A stretch of 51,713 bases of DNA from Aquificaceae bacterium (GCA_026414575.1 JAOAIS010000049.1:1-51713), one strand, 5' to 3'; positions 8,295-17,093 are shown, numbered from the stretch's first letter. Numbers and translations are program-made. Notes: a model not told the origin generated them from the letters alone.

Positions 8295-9629
8295 ATGCTA
8301 ACAAGGCGTGACCTTTTGAAATCTGCAGGGGCGGGCGCAGTAGCCCTGGGACTATCGTCCCAACCAGTTTTTTCAGCTGCAGAAAAAGTGGTAAAGATGG
8401 AAGCACTCATGCCATCACCAAAGGGCAACCGCGTAGTGGTGTGTGGCGGTGGATGGGCGGGTCTTACGGTAGCCAAGTACCTAAAAAGGGAAAACCCCAA
8501 CATAGAAGTAGTGCTAATAGAGCAAAGACCCAACTTCTTCTCATGTCCCATATCCAACCCATGGCTTGCAAACCTTGTAAACCTTGACTTCATATCCCAT
8601 GATTACAACCAACCCGCAGCAAAGTACGGCTACAGGTTTGTAAACGATAGAATAATAGCCATAGAAAGGGACAAAAAAAGGGTATACACCACCAGAGGTT
8701 ATATAGAATACAACTATCTTGTTCTCACCCCAGGCATAAGGTATAACTATGCACCGTGGTTTGGCGACAATCAGGAACTAATAAGGTATACAAAGTTGAA
8801 CTTCCCAGCGGCTTACATACCTGGCTCTGAACACCTTGCTCTCAAAAGGAAGATATGGGCCTTCGAAGAAGGTGACTTCATCATAACCGTGCCCCCCGGT
8901 GCTTACAGGTGCCCACCCGCACCCTATGAAAGAGCCTGTATGGTAGCAGAGGTTTTCAAGAGGAATAAAGTAAAAGGTAAGGTCATACTCCTTGAGCCAA
9001 AAGAAGATATAGCACCCAAAGGTCCTGGCTTTAGGATGGCTTACGACCAGGTCTACTTAGGTTTAGTGGAGGTAGTGACAAAAGTTTCCATAAGGGAGAT
9101 AGACCCCATTAAGAAGGTAATAAAGACAACCGCCGGAGATTTTAAGTTTGCGGATGCCAACATAATTCCACCACAGCAAGCTGGTGAACTGGTGTGGATG
9201 GCAGACCTCATAGCCAAAGACAAGGAAGGAAAACCCACTGGCTGGGCAGACCAGGACCCCCTCACCTTCCAAGCAAAAGCGGATGCAAGCGTGTTTCTGT
9301 TGGGTGATGTTATATCTCCTGCTTTGGGTGTTGCTTATCCCAAGAGCGGTCATCAGGCAAACTCCCAGGGCAAAATAGTGGCAAAGGTCATAGCCTCAAG
9401 AATAGCGGGCAAAGAAATAAAGCCCGGAAGCCTTATGCCAGAAAATGTGTGCTACTCCATGGTAAACGGCACACCCCAAGAAGCTATAGTCATAAGCGTT
9501 AACTACGAATACAACGAAAAGGAAAACAAGATAACACCAAGACCAAGAACCATCAACGACAGGTCAGAGGCTCTGGCAAAGGCTACCTATGAATGGGCAA
9601 GAGCCATGTACAGGGATATGTTCTCATAA
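8295..9629 (+). CDS. Tat-exported flavocytochrome c sulfide dehydrogenase-type flavoprotein (copy 1)
   Basis: This 444-residue protein resembles FccB/SoxF, the flavoprotein of flavocytochrome c sulfide dehydrogenase. A twin-arginine signal (MLTRRDLLKSAGAGAVALG) predicts folded export. The FAD Rossmann motif CGGGWAGLT is at 50-58. Cys84 in FFSCPISN matches the covalent-FAD cysteine region of FccB. Cys206 (YRCPPAPYERA) and Cys386 (NVCYSMV) match the positions of its redox-active disulfide, judged from remembered family patterns rather than an alignment. The C-terminus ends WARAMYRDMF, as in the family's C-terminal domain. No cytochrome subunit follows; instead a Rieske gene lies downstream. Substrate (sulfide, polysulfide or other) is inferred only. 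Confidence 0.85.
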   Translation: MLTRRDLLKSAGAGAVALGLSSQPVFSAAEKVVKMEALMPSPKGNRVVVCGGGWAGLTVAKYLKRENPNIEVVLIEQRPNFFSCPISNPWLANLVNLDFISHDYNQPAAKYGYRFVNDRIIAIERDKKRVYTTRGYIEYNYLVLTPGIRYNYAPWFGDNQELIRYTKLNFPAAYIPGSEHLALKRKIWAFEEGDFIITVPPGAYRCPPAPYERACMVAEVFKRNKVKGKVILLEPKEDIAPKGPGFRMAYDQVYLGLVEVVTKVSIREIDPIKKVIKTTAGDFKFADANIIPPQQAGELVWMADLIAKDKEGKPTGWADQDPLTFQAKADASVFLLGDVISPALGVAYPKSGHQANSQGKIVAKVIASRIAGKEIKPGSLMPENVCYSMVNGTPQEAIVISVNYEYNEKENKITPRPRTINDRSEALAKATYEWARAMYRDMFS

Positions 9630-9636
9630 TGCCTAA

Positions 9637-9653
9637 TGGGGGCCCACCCCCCA
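9637..9653 (+). terminator. GC-rich hairpin between flavoprotein 1 and the Rieske gene
   Basis: TGGGGG (9637-9642) pairs perfectly with CCCCCA (9648-9653), starting 7 bases after the flavoprotein stop codon. No clear U-tract follows directly; AAAAAATTG comes about 10 bases later. It may be an attenuator or mRNA-stabilising hairpin that lowers downstream expression, or a weak terminator. Confidence 0.4.
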
Positions 9654-9739
9654 CAGAAGATAAAAAATTGTTTAACTTCTATTGGTTTGGCTTGTTTATG
9701 TCGGAAGTTGACCCCAAAATATTTAAAGAGGTGCAAGAC

Positions 9740-10459
9740 ATGAATAGAAGGGGCTTCATAAAGGTATGTGGAACTATGGCGGTGGCATCCATGGTTGATC
9801 CATCTTTATTTTCCCATGTGCTGGCACAACAGCAAGACGGTATGTTTCAGGCCTATAAGAAGGCTCTTCTTGTAAAAGCCGACGGAACACCTCTAAAAGA
9901 AGGAGACATAAAGCCCCATGTTAACTACATCTTCTTCTATCCCCATACAGCCACACCATGTTATCTTATAAACCTTGACGAGTCGGTGCCCCCTGCAGAG
10001 GTGAAGCTAAGGGATGGGAAAAGCTACCGATGGATGGGAGGAATAGGCTCCAAGAAGAGTATAGTAGCATATTCCGCCATATGCGCCCACCAGTGGAGCT
10101 ACCCCACGCCTCAGTACTCTTTTATTAACTACTATCCACCCCATAAGCCTTCAGATACTACCAAAAAGGCGGGTATAATCCAGTGCTGTGCCCACCTTGC
10201 CCTTTACGACCCAAAACAGGGTGGTAGCATAATAGACGGTCCTGCAGACTTTCCCCTTGCCTCTGTTGTGCTTCAGGAGGAAGGTGGACTGCTCTATGCG
10301 GTAGGCGTGCTTGGAAAAGACCAGTTCCAGCAATTTTTCGACAACTACAGAACAGAACTAAGACAACAGTACGGGTCAACAGCAAAAGCCAGAGAACTCG
10401 TGGACAAATGCACTGTAGCGGAGGTGGATAAATATGTCCAGGCAGTGGTCATGTGTTGA
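9740..10459 (+). CDS. Tat-exported Rieske [2Fe-2S] protein
   Basis: A 239-residue exported iron-sulfur protein. I moved the start from 9593 to the ATG at 9740 because AAAGAGGT stands 7 bases before it and the protein then opens with a twin-arginine signal, MNRRGFIKVCG. Rieske ligands are CAH (115-117) and CCAH (149-152). The 31 residues between the two ligand pairs are more than in typical Rieske proteins and include an aromatic/proline-rich insert, FINYYPPHKP. It lies between two FccB-like genes and overlaps the second by 26 bases, so it is probably their electron-transfer partner. It could alternatively serve an arsenite-oxidase-like or bc1-like enzyme, but no such genes are nearby. Confidence 0.85.
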   Translation: MNRRGFIKVCGTMAVASMVDPSLFSHVLAQQQDGMFQAYKKALLVKADGTPLKEGDIKPHVNYIFFYPHTATPCYLINLDESVPPAEVKLRDGKSYRWMGGIGSKKSIVAYSAICAHQWSYPTPQYSFINYYPPHKPSDTTKKAGIIQCCAHLALYDPKQGGSIIDGPADFPLASVVLQEEGGLLYAVGVLGKDQFQQFFDNYRTELRQQYGSTAKARELVDKCTVAEVDKYVQAVVMC

Positions 10460-11690
10460 CAGAAGAGAGTTTGTGTCCGGTATTCTTGCGGTAAGCGCAG
10501 CAATCCCATTATTAGCCTATGCAACACCTTCAAGAAGGCAAAAGGCACACGTGGTCATAGTAGGTGGCGGTTATGGAGGTGTAACTACCGCCAAGCACCT
10601 CAAAAGATACAACCCAAACCTGGATGTAGTTTTGATTGAAGAAAGGCCCTTTTTCATGTCCTGCCCCATGTCCAACCACTTTCTCGCAGGTCTTATGGAG
10701 TTGACGCAACTTTGCTTCTCTTACAATGTGCTCGAGACAAAGCACGGAGTAAAAGTCATTAACGACAAGGTTCTGGGTATAGAGCTGGACAAAAAGGCTG
10801 TCAGGACATCCTCTGGCTACATATCTTACGATTATCTGGTTCTCTCGCCGGGAATAGATTACGACATTGAAGACAAGCCCTACTACAAAGAATCCATAGT
10901 TCGTAACCCTCCAGCTTTCAAACCAGGCTCTGAACACATATACTTAAAGAGGCTGATAGAGGAGTTCGAAGGTGGTGACATTCTCATAACTGTCCCACAG
11001 CCTCCATACCGTTGTCCAGCAGCCCCCTACGAACGCGCCGCCCTAATAGCCAGCATGATAAAAAGAAATAAGCTAAAGGCTCATATGTACTTTGTTGATG
11101 CCAACGAAAGGCCTCTGATAAACTCAGAGGGTTTCATGTCCGCCTACTACGACCTCTACAGGGATGTAGCCACCTACATAACTTCTGCGCAGATAAGAGA
11201 TATTGATGTACAGAAAAGGGTTGTAAGAACCTCGCATGGGGACTTTAAATACGACCTTGCCAACATAATACCACCCATGAGGGCAAACAGAATCGTCAAA
11301 GAGGCTGGACTTCTAAAGAAGGGTCAAAGGTGGGTAGAAGTAAACCCTCTTACCTTTGAATCGCAGGTTAAAAATGTTTTCGTAATCGGAGATGCAGCCC
11401 AAAGTTACTTACCAAAGAGCGGATACGCAGCCCATTCAGAAGGAAAGCTCGTTGCAAAAATCATAGACGCCAGGATAAAGGGCAAGGAAGTCAAGGAAGA
11501 GTACCTGCAGATGATATGCTATGCCATGGTGAGCGACAAAGAAGCCATAATGACAGAAACAGCCTTCCGTTACGACGCGGTGAGTAAAAGGTTTATGCCT
11601 ACCCATAGGGAAGACAACCAAAGGAAAGAGAGCACCGCAAAAAGATACGAGGAATGGGCAAGGGGACTTTGGAGAGACCTCTTTGGCTAA
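10434..11690 (+). CDS. Tat-exported flavocytochrome c sulfide dehydrogenase-type flavoprotein (copy 2)
   Basis: A 418-residue paralogue of the flavoprotein encoded at 8295-9629. The signal peptide contains DRREFVSGILAVSAA, a twin-arginine type. The FAD motif VGGGYGGVT is at 43-51. Cys77 (MSCPMSN), Cys193 (PYRCPAAPYERA) and Cys362 (MICYAMV) line up with Cys84, Cys206 and Cys386 of copy 1, so covalent FAD and a redox disulfide appear retained in both. The two proteins are clearly diverged, with different lengths around residues 145-165, which suggests an old duplication and perhaps a heterodimer. The 3' end overlaps convergent rpmI by 4 bases. Confidence 0.85.
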   Translation: MSRQWSCVDRREFVSGILAVSAAIPLLAYATPSRRQKAHVVIVGGGYGGVTTAKHLKRYNPNLDVVLIEERPFFMSCPMSNHFLAGLMELTQLCFSYNVLETKHGVKVINDKVLGIELDKKAVRTSSGYISYDYLVLSPGIDYDIEDKPYYKESIVRNPPAFKPGSEHIYLKRLIEEFEGGDILITVPQPPYRCPAAPYERAALIASMIKRNKLKAHMYFVDANERPLINSEGFMSAYYDLYRDVATYITSAQIRDIDVQKRVVRTSHGDFKYDLANIIPPMRANRIVKEAGLLKKGQRWVEVNPLTFESQVKNVFVIGDAAQSYLPKSGYAAHSEGKLVAKIIDARIKGKEVKEEYLQMICYAMVSDKEAIMTETAFRYDAVSKRFMPTHREDNQRKESTAKRYEEWARGLWRDLFG

Positions 11691-11890
11691 AACTCCTTTA
11701 GCATCCCCTTCACCTTGTCTTCCCACCCGGGGTGGACAAGGGCTACCTTTCTTAATCTTCTCTTTCTGTCTTTCGCCTTGTGCGTGTTGTAGTGAGAACC
11801 GCCTGACCTCATCCTCTTTACTTTACCAGTGGCGGTTATCTTAAACCTTTTCTTCGCAGACCTGTTGGTCTTCATCTTTACCTTCGCCAT
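11687..11890 (-). CDS. rpmI: 50S ribosomal protein L35
   Basis: A 67-residue, strongly basic protein with the L35 pattern: N-terminal KMKTNRSAKKRFKITATGKVKR and the C-terminal KAKDRKRRLRK segment. GGAGGT precedes the ATG. In most bacteria rplT (L20) follows rpmI, usually with infC before it. Here the gene ends the run and its stop overlaps the convergent flavoprotein gene, so neither partner is adjacent. Confidence 0.95.
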   Translation of the reverse strand: MAKVKMKTNRSAKKRFKITATGKVKRMRSGGSHYNTHKAKDRKRRLRKVALVHPGWEDKVKGMLKEF

Positions 11891-11922
11891 GTAAATACCT
11901 CCAGCAAAGCATTATAGCACAC

Positions 11923-12435
11923 TTAGCATCCAAGAAGCTCTTTAAGGTCTTTACTCAAATCCCTGTATACACCAAGCTTCACGCGGTAAACCTTGCCATC
12001 CCTATCTAACAAGTAAGAAGTTGGAAAGCCCATGAGCTTGAGCTCCTTTTCCGCCTCCTCGGAGGTACGGACCATCCAAAAGGAGTAAGAGTTCTCCCTC
12101 AAAAACCTCTCAAGGGATGTCTCCGAGCTATCCATGTTCACCGCCAAGACTTCAAAACCCCTATCCCTACAACGCCTGTATTCCCTCTCAAAAAGGGGCA
12201 ACTCCTCCTTACAGGGTGGGCACCAAGTAGCCCAAAAGTTGACAAGAACCACCTTTCCACGAAGGTCTGATAGCCTGAAAACCTTGCCATCGGTGGTCCT
12301 AAAGGTAAGGTTCGGCATAGATTGCTCCGAGCTGGGTAAAGCCTGCAGGACCTCCTCTTGCTTCTGTTTTAAACCAAAAAATAGCATAATCCCCAAAAGC
12401 AGGCCTGCAAGAAGGTAAGGAAGGTATCTGAACAT
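11923..12435 (-). CDS. Membrane-anchored TlpA/ResA-type thiol-disulfide oxidoreductase
   Basis: A 170-residue thioredoxin-fold protein with an uncleaved N-terminal helix (about residues 5-22) that should anchor it on the periplasmic face. The redox site is WCPPC (71-75) in FWATWCPPCKEELP, typical of TlpA/ResA proteins that keep cytochrome apoprotein cysteines reduced or serve periplasmic thiol reduction. It sits between argJ and rpmI. The window contains c-type heme and Tat-exported cysteine proteins that could be clients, which is inference. Confidence 0.9.
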   Translation of the reverse strand: MFRYLPYLLAGLLLGIMLFFGLKQKQEEVLQALPSSEQSMPNLTFRTTDGKVFRLSDLRGKVVLVNFWATWCPPCKEELPLFEREYRRCRDRGFEVLAVNMDSSETSLERFLRENSYSFWMVRTSEEAEKELKLMGFPTSYLLDRDGKVYRVKLGVYRDLSKDLKELLGC

Positions 12436-12467
12436 GTTTTAATAATTTATTAAGGGCCTTTTGACTT

Positions 12468-13598
12468 TCAAGTGGTGTACTCTGCGTTTATCCTAATGTA
12501 GTCGTAGGTCAAGTCCGAGGCGTAATAGGTCCAGCTTTCTTTGCCTTCCATGAGGTCAAGGGTTATCTCTACTTCCTGAGATTCCTCCAGGTATTTTCTG
12601 GCACCTTCTACAGCCCTTGGATGCACCTTGCCATCATAAACAAGATGGTTACCTATGTAGAGTTTTAGCCTAAATTGGTCTATGGGAAAGGGTGTAGAAC
12701 CTGCCGAGGCTACAATCCTGCCCCAATTGGGGTCCCTACCAAAGATAGCGGTCTTTACGAGGTTCGACGTGGCTATTGCCTGAGCTATGAGCCTGGCTTT
12801 AAGTTGTATGGATGCGTTTTTCACGACAGACTTTATAACCCTCGTGGCACCCTCACCATCTTGCACTATCTTTTTTGCAAGACTTATGGATACATCCTCT
12901 AGGGCATCGCTTACCTTCTGAATATCATCCCTGTAAAGACCGAGGCTTATAAGACCAAAGGCGTCGTTGGTGCTTTGGCACCCATCTACGCTTATGGAAT
13001 TAAAGGTCCTTTCGTTAACATCCCTATGAAGCCTTTCGATTATGTTGTGGCCGATTTCTGCGTTGGTAAAGACAAAAGCAAGCATGGTGCCCATGTTAGG
13101 GTGTATCATGCCTGCACCCTTGGCAAAACCAAAGACCTCTAGCCTGTCCCTCTTTAGGAAGTCATACTTTGGAAAGCTGTCTGTTGTGGATATTGCCTCG
13201 CTTGCCCTCTTAAGGTCTAAGGGTTCAAGAAGGCTACAGGCAGAATCTATTGCGGAAAGGATGCTTTCTATGGGCATGGGTTTGCCTATTACGCCCGTTG
13301 AGAACACAAGAACTTCATCCTCATCCACTTCCAACCTTTCCGCAACTTTCTTTGCCATGAGCTCCGCATGCAAAAGTCCATCCTTGCCAACGCCACAGTT
13401 GGCATTGCCACTGTTTATAACCATTGCCCTCACCCTGCCATTAAAAACACTTTGAGAGTAAAGGATGCTTGCGGACTTAAAGTGGTTTTTGGTGAAGAGA
13501 AAGGATGCGGTGCAGGTTTTGGGTAGATGCACCACAAGGATGTCTGGCTTTCCGCCCGTCTTCAGTCCTGCCCTTCCAACTCCCATCAAGATGTCCAT
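12468..13598 (-). CDS. argJ: Glutamate N-acetyltransferase / amino-acid acetyltransferase
   Basis: ArgJ transfers the acetyl group from N-acetylornithine to glutamate, and in bifunctional forms also uses acetyl-CoA, in cyclic arginine synthesis. The protein is made as a precursor that cleaves itself at a Thr. The expected segment is HPNMGTMLAFVFTNAEI, with GTMLAF in place of the common ATMLAF. Other signatures are FSTGVIGKPMP, KGAGMIHPN and the C-terminal AEYTT. The 376-residue length is slightly short, mainly at the N-terminus. The gene follows the M48 peptidase gene by 9 bases. Confidence 0.95.
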   Translation of the reverse strand: MDILMGVGRAGLKTGGKPDILVVHLPKTCTASFLFTKNHFKSASILYSQSVFNGRVRAMVINSGNANCGVGKDGLLHAELMAKKVAERLEVDEDEVLVFSTGVIGKPMPIESILSAIDSACSLLEPLDLKRASEAISTTDSFPKYDFLKRDRLEVFGFAKGAGMIHPNMGTMLAFVFTNAEIGHNIIERLHRDVNERTFNSISVDGCQSTNDAFGLISLGLYRDDIQKVSDALEDVSISLAKKIVQDGEGATRVIKSVVKNASIQLKARLIAQAIATSNLVKTAIFGRDPNWGRIVASAGSTPFPIDQFRLKLYIGNHLVYDGKVHPRAVEGARKYLEESQEVEITLDLMEGKESWTYYASDLTYDYIRINAEYTT

Positions 13599-13607
13599 AG
13601 GAAAATT

Positions 13608-14894
13608 CTACCACAGAGCTCCAAGCCTTCTCAGTCTTTCCTTTGCATCCTCTGCCCATGGTGCTCTTCCCTGAGACAGTTCAAGGGCAGTCCTGTAATG
13701 CTCAACAGCTTTGCTCCTTTGCCCCGTAGCTTCGTAATTTCTACCAAGGTAGTAATGGGTGGAGGCATGGTCTGGTATGAGCTGGCTCGCCCTTTGCAAG
13801 TGTTTAATAGATGCTGTGTGTTCCTTCTGTAAAAACTTCACATAACCATGAACATAGTTGGTCAAAAAAACATCGGGCATTGTCCTAAGGGCTGTCTCAG
13901 ATTGTCTTTCTGCCTCCAAAAGCCTTCCCTCCATCGCCAGTATGTAAGCCACATAAGCCCTCGCAGGATAGTTATCAGGGTAGGCTTCCAAAGCCCTGTT
14001 AAAATGCTCAAGGGCTACTCTGTAGCTCCTCTGTCCGAAGGCTTTTTTGCCCTTTTCAAACTCTTCAAAGGAAGCCTGCGTTTGAACAAGTTTTGACTTT
14101 ATCCTCTGAAATTCCAGCGTGTCTGTTATAAAAGCCCCTGTGGGCTTTAGCACTTCAATTTCTTTGCTTACTTCCTGTATCCTTGTATCGGGCAATGGGT
14201 GAGTGGACATCCACTCGGGAGGTCTCCCGCCCCTTTCCAGGGATTTAAACATCTCAAAGACCCTTATCATGCCCATGGGGTCGTAGCCAGCCTTGTAGGT
14301 ATAAAGAACGCCGTATTGGTCTGCCTCCTTCTCTTGCTCCCTGCTAAACTTAAGGGCCAGAAGCCCTGCACCCACCTGACCAAACTGCAAAAGCGCTTTA
14401 CCGTAAGGTCTATCCGCAAACAGAAGGGCCCCTATATTAAGCAAAAGGTTTAAACCGAACTGTTTTTCAAGAAACTTGGCGTGGTGTCTTGCGTTTATGT
14501 GCCCCAGCTCATGAGCAAGCACGCTGGCAAGCTCACTCTCCGAGTTTAGCTTCAACAACAAACCTCGGGTTATCATCACTGGACCGCCAGGAAGGGCAAA
14601 AGCATTGACCTGAGAAGAATTAACAAGGTAAAACTGGTAAGGTAGCCTCCTCTCCGATTTCCTGGAAAGGGTTAGACCTATATCCTTTATGTATTCCTGA
14701 ACATCCCTGTCGGGATAGAGGCCGTCAGACTCCTCTATAGCGTAGGGCACATAAGCTCTGCCAAGCTCAACCTCCTTCTCTTCTGGCAACAGATTTAGAA
14801 GGGGCAAGCCCTTGGTAGTTCCCGCACAAGAAGTTATAAAAAAGATAAGGACAAAAAGACTAAAGAAACCATTAAACCCCTTCCTGCTTAGCAT
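13608..14894 (-). CDS. M48 metalloprotease lipoprotein with TPR repeats (BepA-like)
   Basis: A 428-residue envelope protease. The N-terminus is a lipoprotein signal with lipobox FITSC (acylated Cys23). The zinc motif HELGH is at 128-132, and the third ligand probably lies in SREQEKEADQYG. The C-terminal half contains TPR repeats, for example YRVALEHFNRALEAYPDNYPA and HYYLGRNYEATG. This architecture matches BepA/YfgC, which assists outer-membrane protein (LptD) assembly and degrades failed intermediates. The start overlaps hemW by 7 bases. Confidence 0.92.
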   Translation of the reverse strand: MLSRKGFNGFFSLFVLIFFITSCAGTTKGLPLLNLLPEEKEVELGRAYVPYAIEESDGLYPDRDVQEYIKDIGLTLSRKSERRLPYQFYLVNSSQVNAFALPGGPVMITRGLLLKLNSESELASVLAHELGHINARHHAKFLEKQFGLNLLLNIGALLFADRPYGKALLQFGQVGAGLLALKFSREQEKEADQYGVLYTYKAGYDPMGMIRVFEMFKSLERGGRPPEWMSTHPLPDTRIQEVSKEIEVLKPTGAFITDTLEFQRIKSKLVQTQASFEEFEKGKKAFGQRSYRVALEHFNRALEAYPDNYPARAYVAYILAMEGRLLEAERQSETALRTMPDVFLTNYVHGYVKFLQKEHTASIKHLQRASQLIPDHASTHYYLGRNYEATGQRSKAVEHYRTALELSQGRAPWAEDAKERLRRLGALW

Positions 14895-15991
14895 GGTTTT
14901 AATATAGCATCCATAAGCCTTAGAAGCACCTCGTTGATAAGAAGCATCCCTCTTCTGTTAAGCCTAAATCTATCACCTTCCACCTCAAAGAAATCCTCCA
15001 ATCCCTCAGGCACCTCACCGATGAGGCTTTTTTCCACACCCCTTCTGGTTCTCAGGGCCACAAAGATATAGTCATAGAGGCTTTCCTTACCCTCCAGCTT
15101 TTCCTGGTAAGCCACGGGCTTTTGTCCAGACATTACTTTTTGAGTATAAACCTTTAGACTCTTTGAATTTCCAAATCTGACACCCTCTATAAAACTCCAG
15201 GCGGATGCACCAAGTCCAAGAAACTCCTCGTGAGTCCAGTAGAGCATGTTATGCAAACACTCATAGCCAGCGAGCGCAAAGTTGGAGACCTCATAATGCA
15301 CAAAGCCCATATCCTCGAGCCTCTCTCCTATAAGTTGGTACATGCTTGCTATAACCTCATCGGCAGGAAGCTCCAAAAGCCCCTTTTGATAAAGCCTTCC
15401 AAAGACTGTATCCTCATAAGGGGTGAGGAGATAGAAGGAAACATGGGTAACGGGTAAGGATGCGAGCATGTCAAGCTCCCTTTGAAGCTCTTGAAAGCTT
15501 TGTCCCTGATAACCATAAATGAGGTCTATGTTTATGTTGTCAAATCCAGCCCTTTGGGCCCTATCAAGGCTTTTGAGACAATCTTCTACTCCATGAAGTC
15601 TGCCAAGAGCCTTCAGACCCTCTTCCCTCAAGCTCTGTACCCCAAGGCTTATTCTGTTAAAACCCAGCATCTTCAACAGTCTAAAATCTTCAAGACTGTA
15701 ATTTTCTGGGTTGCACTCAAGGCTTATCTCTCTAACACCAGACAGGTTCACATGCTTTGACAGTCTTTCAAAAAAGTCAGCATAAAGCTCGGGCCTTACG
15801 ATGGAAGGCGTCCCACCACCCAAGTAAATGCTCCTTAGGTCAAACTCAAGGTCTTGGTAGAGCTCAAGCTCCTTTAGAAGGAGGCTTAGGTATTCCCCGT
15901 GGTTTGCATCCGGTGCGACAATAGAGAGAAAATCACAATAAGGGCACTTATGAGAGCAGAAGGGTATGTGAAAGTAAAGACCCTTAACCAT
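14888..15991 (-). CDS. hemW: HemW-type radical SAM protein (coproporphyrinogen oxidase-like)
   Basis: The 367-residue protein starts MVKGLYFHIPFCSHKCPYCD, with the radical SAM cluster cysteines C12, C16 and C19 in CxxxCxxC. HemW proteins resemble HemN but act as heme chaperones and lack its oxidase activity. The N-terminus begins directly at the HIPFC motif, without the extension expected of HemN, which favours HemW. The ORF track starts at a TTG two codons earlier; the ATG at 15991 is preferred. It overlaps the rodA stop by 8 bases. Confidence 0.9.
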   Translation of the reverse strand: MVKGLYFHIPFCSHKCPYCDFLSIVAPDANHGEYLSLLLKELELYQDLEFDLRSIYLGGGTPSIVRPELYADFFERLSKHVNLSGVREISLECNPENYSLEDFRLLKMLGFNRISLGVQSLREEGLKALGRLHGVEDCLKSLDRAQRAGFDNINIDLIYGYQGQSFQELQRELDMLASLPVTHVSFYLLTPYEDTVFGRLYQKGLLELPADEVIASMYQLIGERLEDMGFVHYEVSNFALAGYECLHNMLYWTHEEFLGLGASAWSFIEGVRFGNSKSLKVYTQKVMSGQKPVAYQEKLEGKESLYDYIFVALRTRRGVEKSLIGEVPEGLEDFFEVEGDRFRLNRRGMLLINEVLLRLMDAILKPC

Positions 15992-17093
15992 CCTCAAACC
16001 TTATGGGTCTGTTCCTCTGCTCCCTTATTATGGCAAAGGCAAGGCCCATAAAAAGGGAAAAGGTAAGCACGCTACTTCCCCCGTAACTTACAAAGGGTAG
16101 AGGAATGCCAACAACCGGCATCCATCCCATGGTCATAAGCATGTTGACTAGGCTCTGGAAGAGCCACAGGCCTGCAAAAACGCCCAAATAAGCCCTTTCC
16201 AGCGGGTAAGGCGTGTGGAAGGCATAGAGGGCAATCCTGTAAGAGATTAAGAAAAGGGAGGCGAGGAGCATGAGACTACCCAAAAATCCCCATTCTTCCG
16301 CTATGACGGAAAAGATAAAGTCCGTGTGCTTTTCTGGCAGAAAAAGAAGGTGAGACTGGGTTCCTCCAAGTAGGCCCTTCCCCCATAAACCACCTGAACC
16401 AACCGCTATGACAGACTGGATTAGCTGATAACCGCTGCCGTGATAGTCCTCGTAAGGGTCAAGCACCGCAAGGATGCGCTCCCTTTGGTAATCCTTAAGA
16501 AGATGCCACAAGAAGGGGGAAGATAAAAGAAGGGCAAGGGCTGTAATGAAAAAGTAACGCCACCTAACACCCCACAGAAATAGGAGAAAGATAAGGATAA
16601 TGCCGTAAGTTATGGCTGTTCCAAGGTCTGGCTGTTTGATGGTAAGCACAGAAGGAAGCATAAAAGCCATCACAAGTATAAAACTTTCCTTGCTGAAAGG
16701 CTTTTTTATGTGGCTTAGAGTGTGAAGAGAAAAGAGGGTAAAGGAAAATTTAAAAAGCTCTGAAGGCTGAAGGCTAACTGGCCCAAGGTCAAGCCACCTT
16801 TTGGCGCCGTAAACGGTTTTACCAAGCAGGGGCACAAGGACAAGGAGTAGGAGATTAAAGAAGTATAAGGCTGGTGCCAGGTCATAAAAAAGCCTAAAGT
16901 TCAACCTCGATAAAAAAATCACCAAAAACCAGCCTATGGAAAGATAGATTAGTTGTTTGATAAAAAGGGGTGATATGGACCCTTTGTAGGTGGCGCTATA
17001 GACGCCCAACAGCCCAAACATGCACAAAACAAAAAGGGCAGAGATTAAGTAGGGGTCATAATCCTGCAAAAACCTACGAAAGAGGCTCTTCAT
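15984..17093 (-). CDS. rodA: Rod-shape SEDS peptidoglycan glycosyltransferase
   Basis: A SEDS-family polytopic membrane protein that polymerises lipid II during cell elongation. I start at the ATG at 17093, giving 369 residues beginning MKSLFRRF; the extra 46 residues in the ORF track read like translation inside the upstream gene. Family signatures include KRWLDLGPVSLQPSELFK, KQPDLGTAI, FSVIAEEWGF and GIPLPFVSYGGSS. About ten membrane helices can be recognised. RodA rather than FtsW is favoured by the PFVSYGGSS context and the absence of division genes. It overlaps the zinc-ribbon gene by 20 bases. Confidence 0.93.
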   Translation of the reverse strand: MKSLFRRFLQDYDPYLISALFVLCMFGLLGVYSATYKGSISPLFIKQLIYLSIGWFLVIFLSRLNFRLFYDLAPALYFFNLLLLVLVPLLGKTVYGAKRWLDLGPVSLQPSELFKFSFTLFSLHTLSHIKKPFSKESFILVMAFMLPSVLTIKQPDLGTAITYGIILIFLLFLWGVRWRYFFITALALLLSSPFLWHLLKDYQRERILAVLDPYEDYHGSGYQLIQSVIAVGSGGLWGKGLLGGTQSHLLFLPEKHTDFIFSVIAEEWGFLGSLMLLASLFLISYRIALYAFHTPYPLERAYLGVFAGLWLFQSLVNMLMTMGWMPVVGIPLPFVSYGGSSVLTFSLFMGLAFAIIREQRNRPIRFEDG

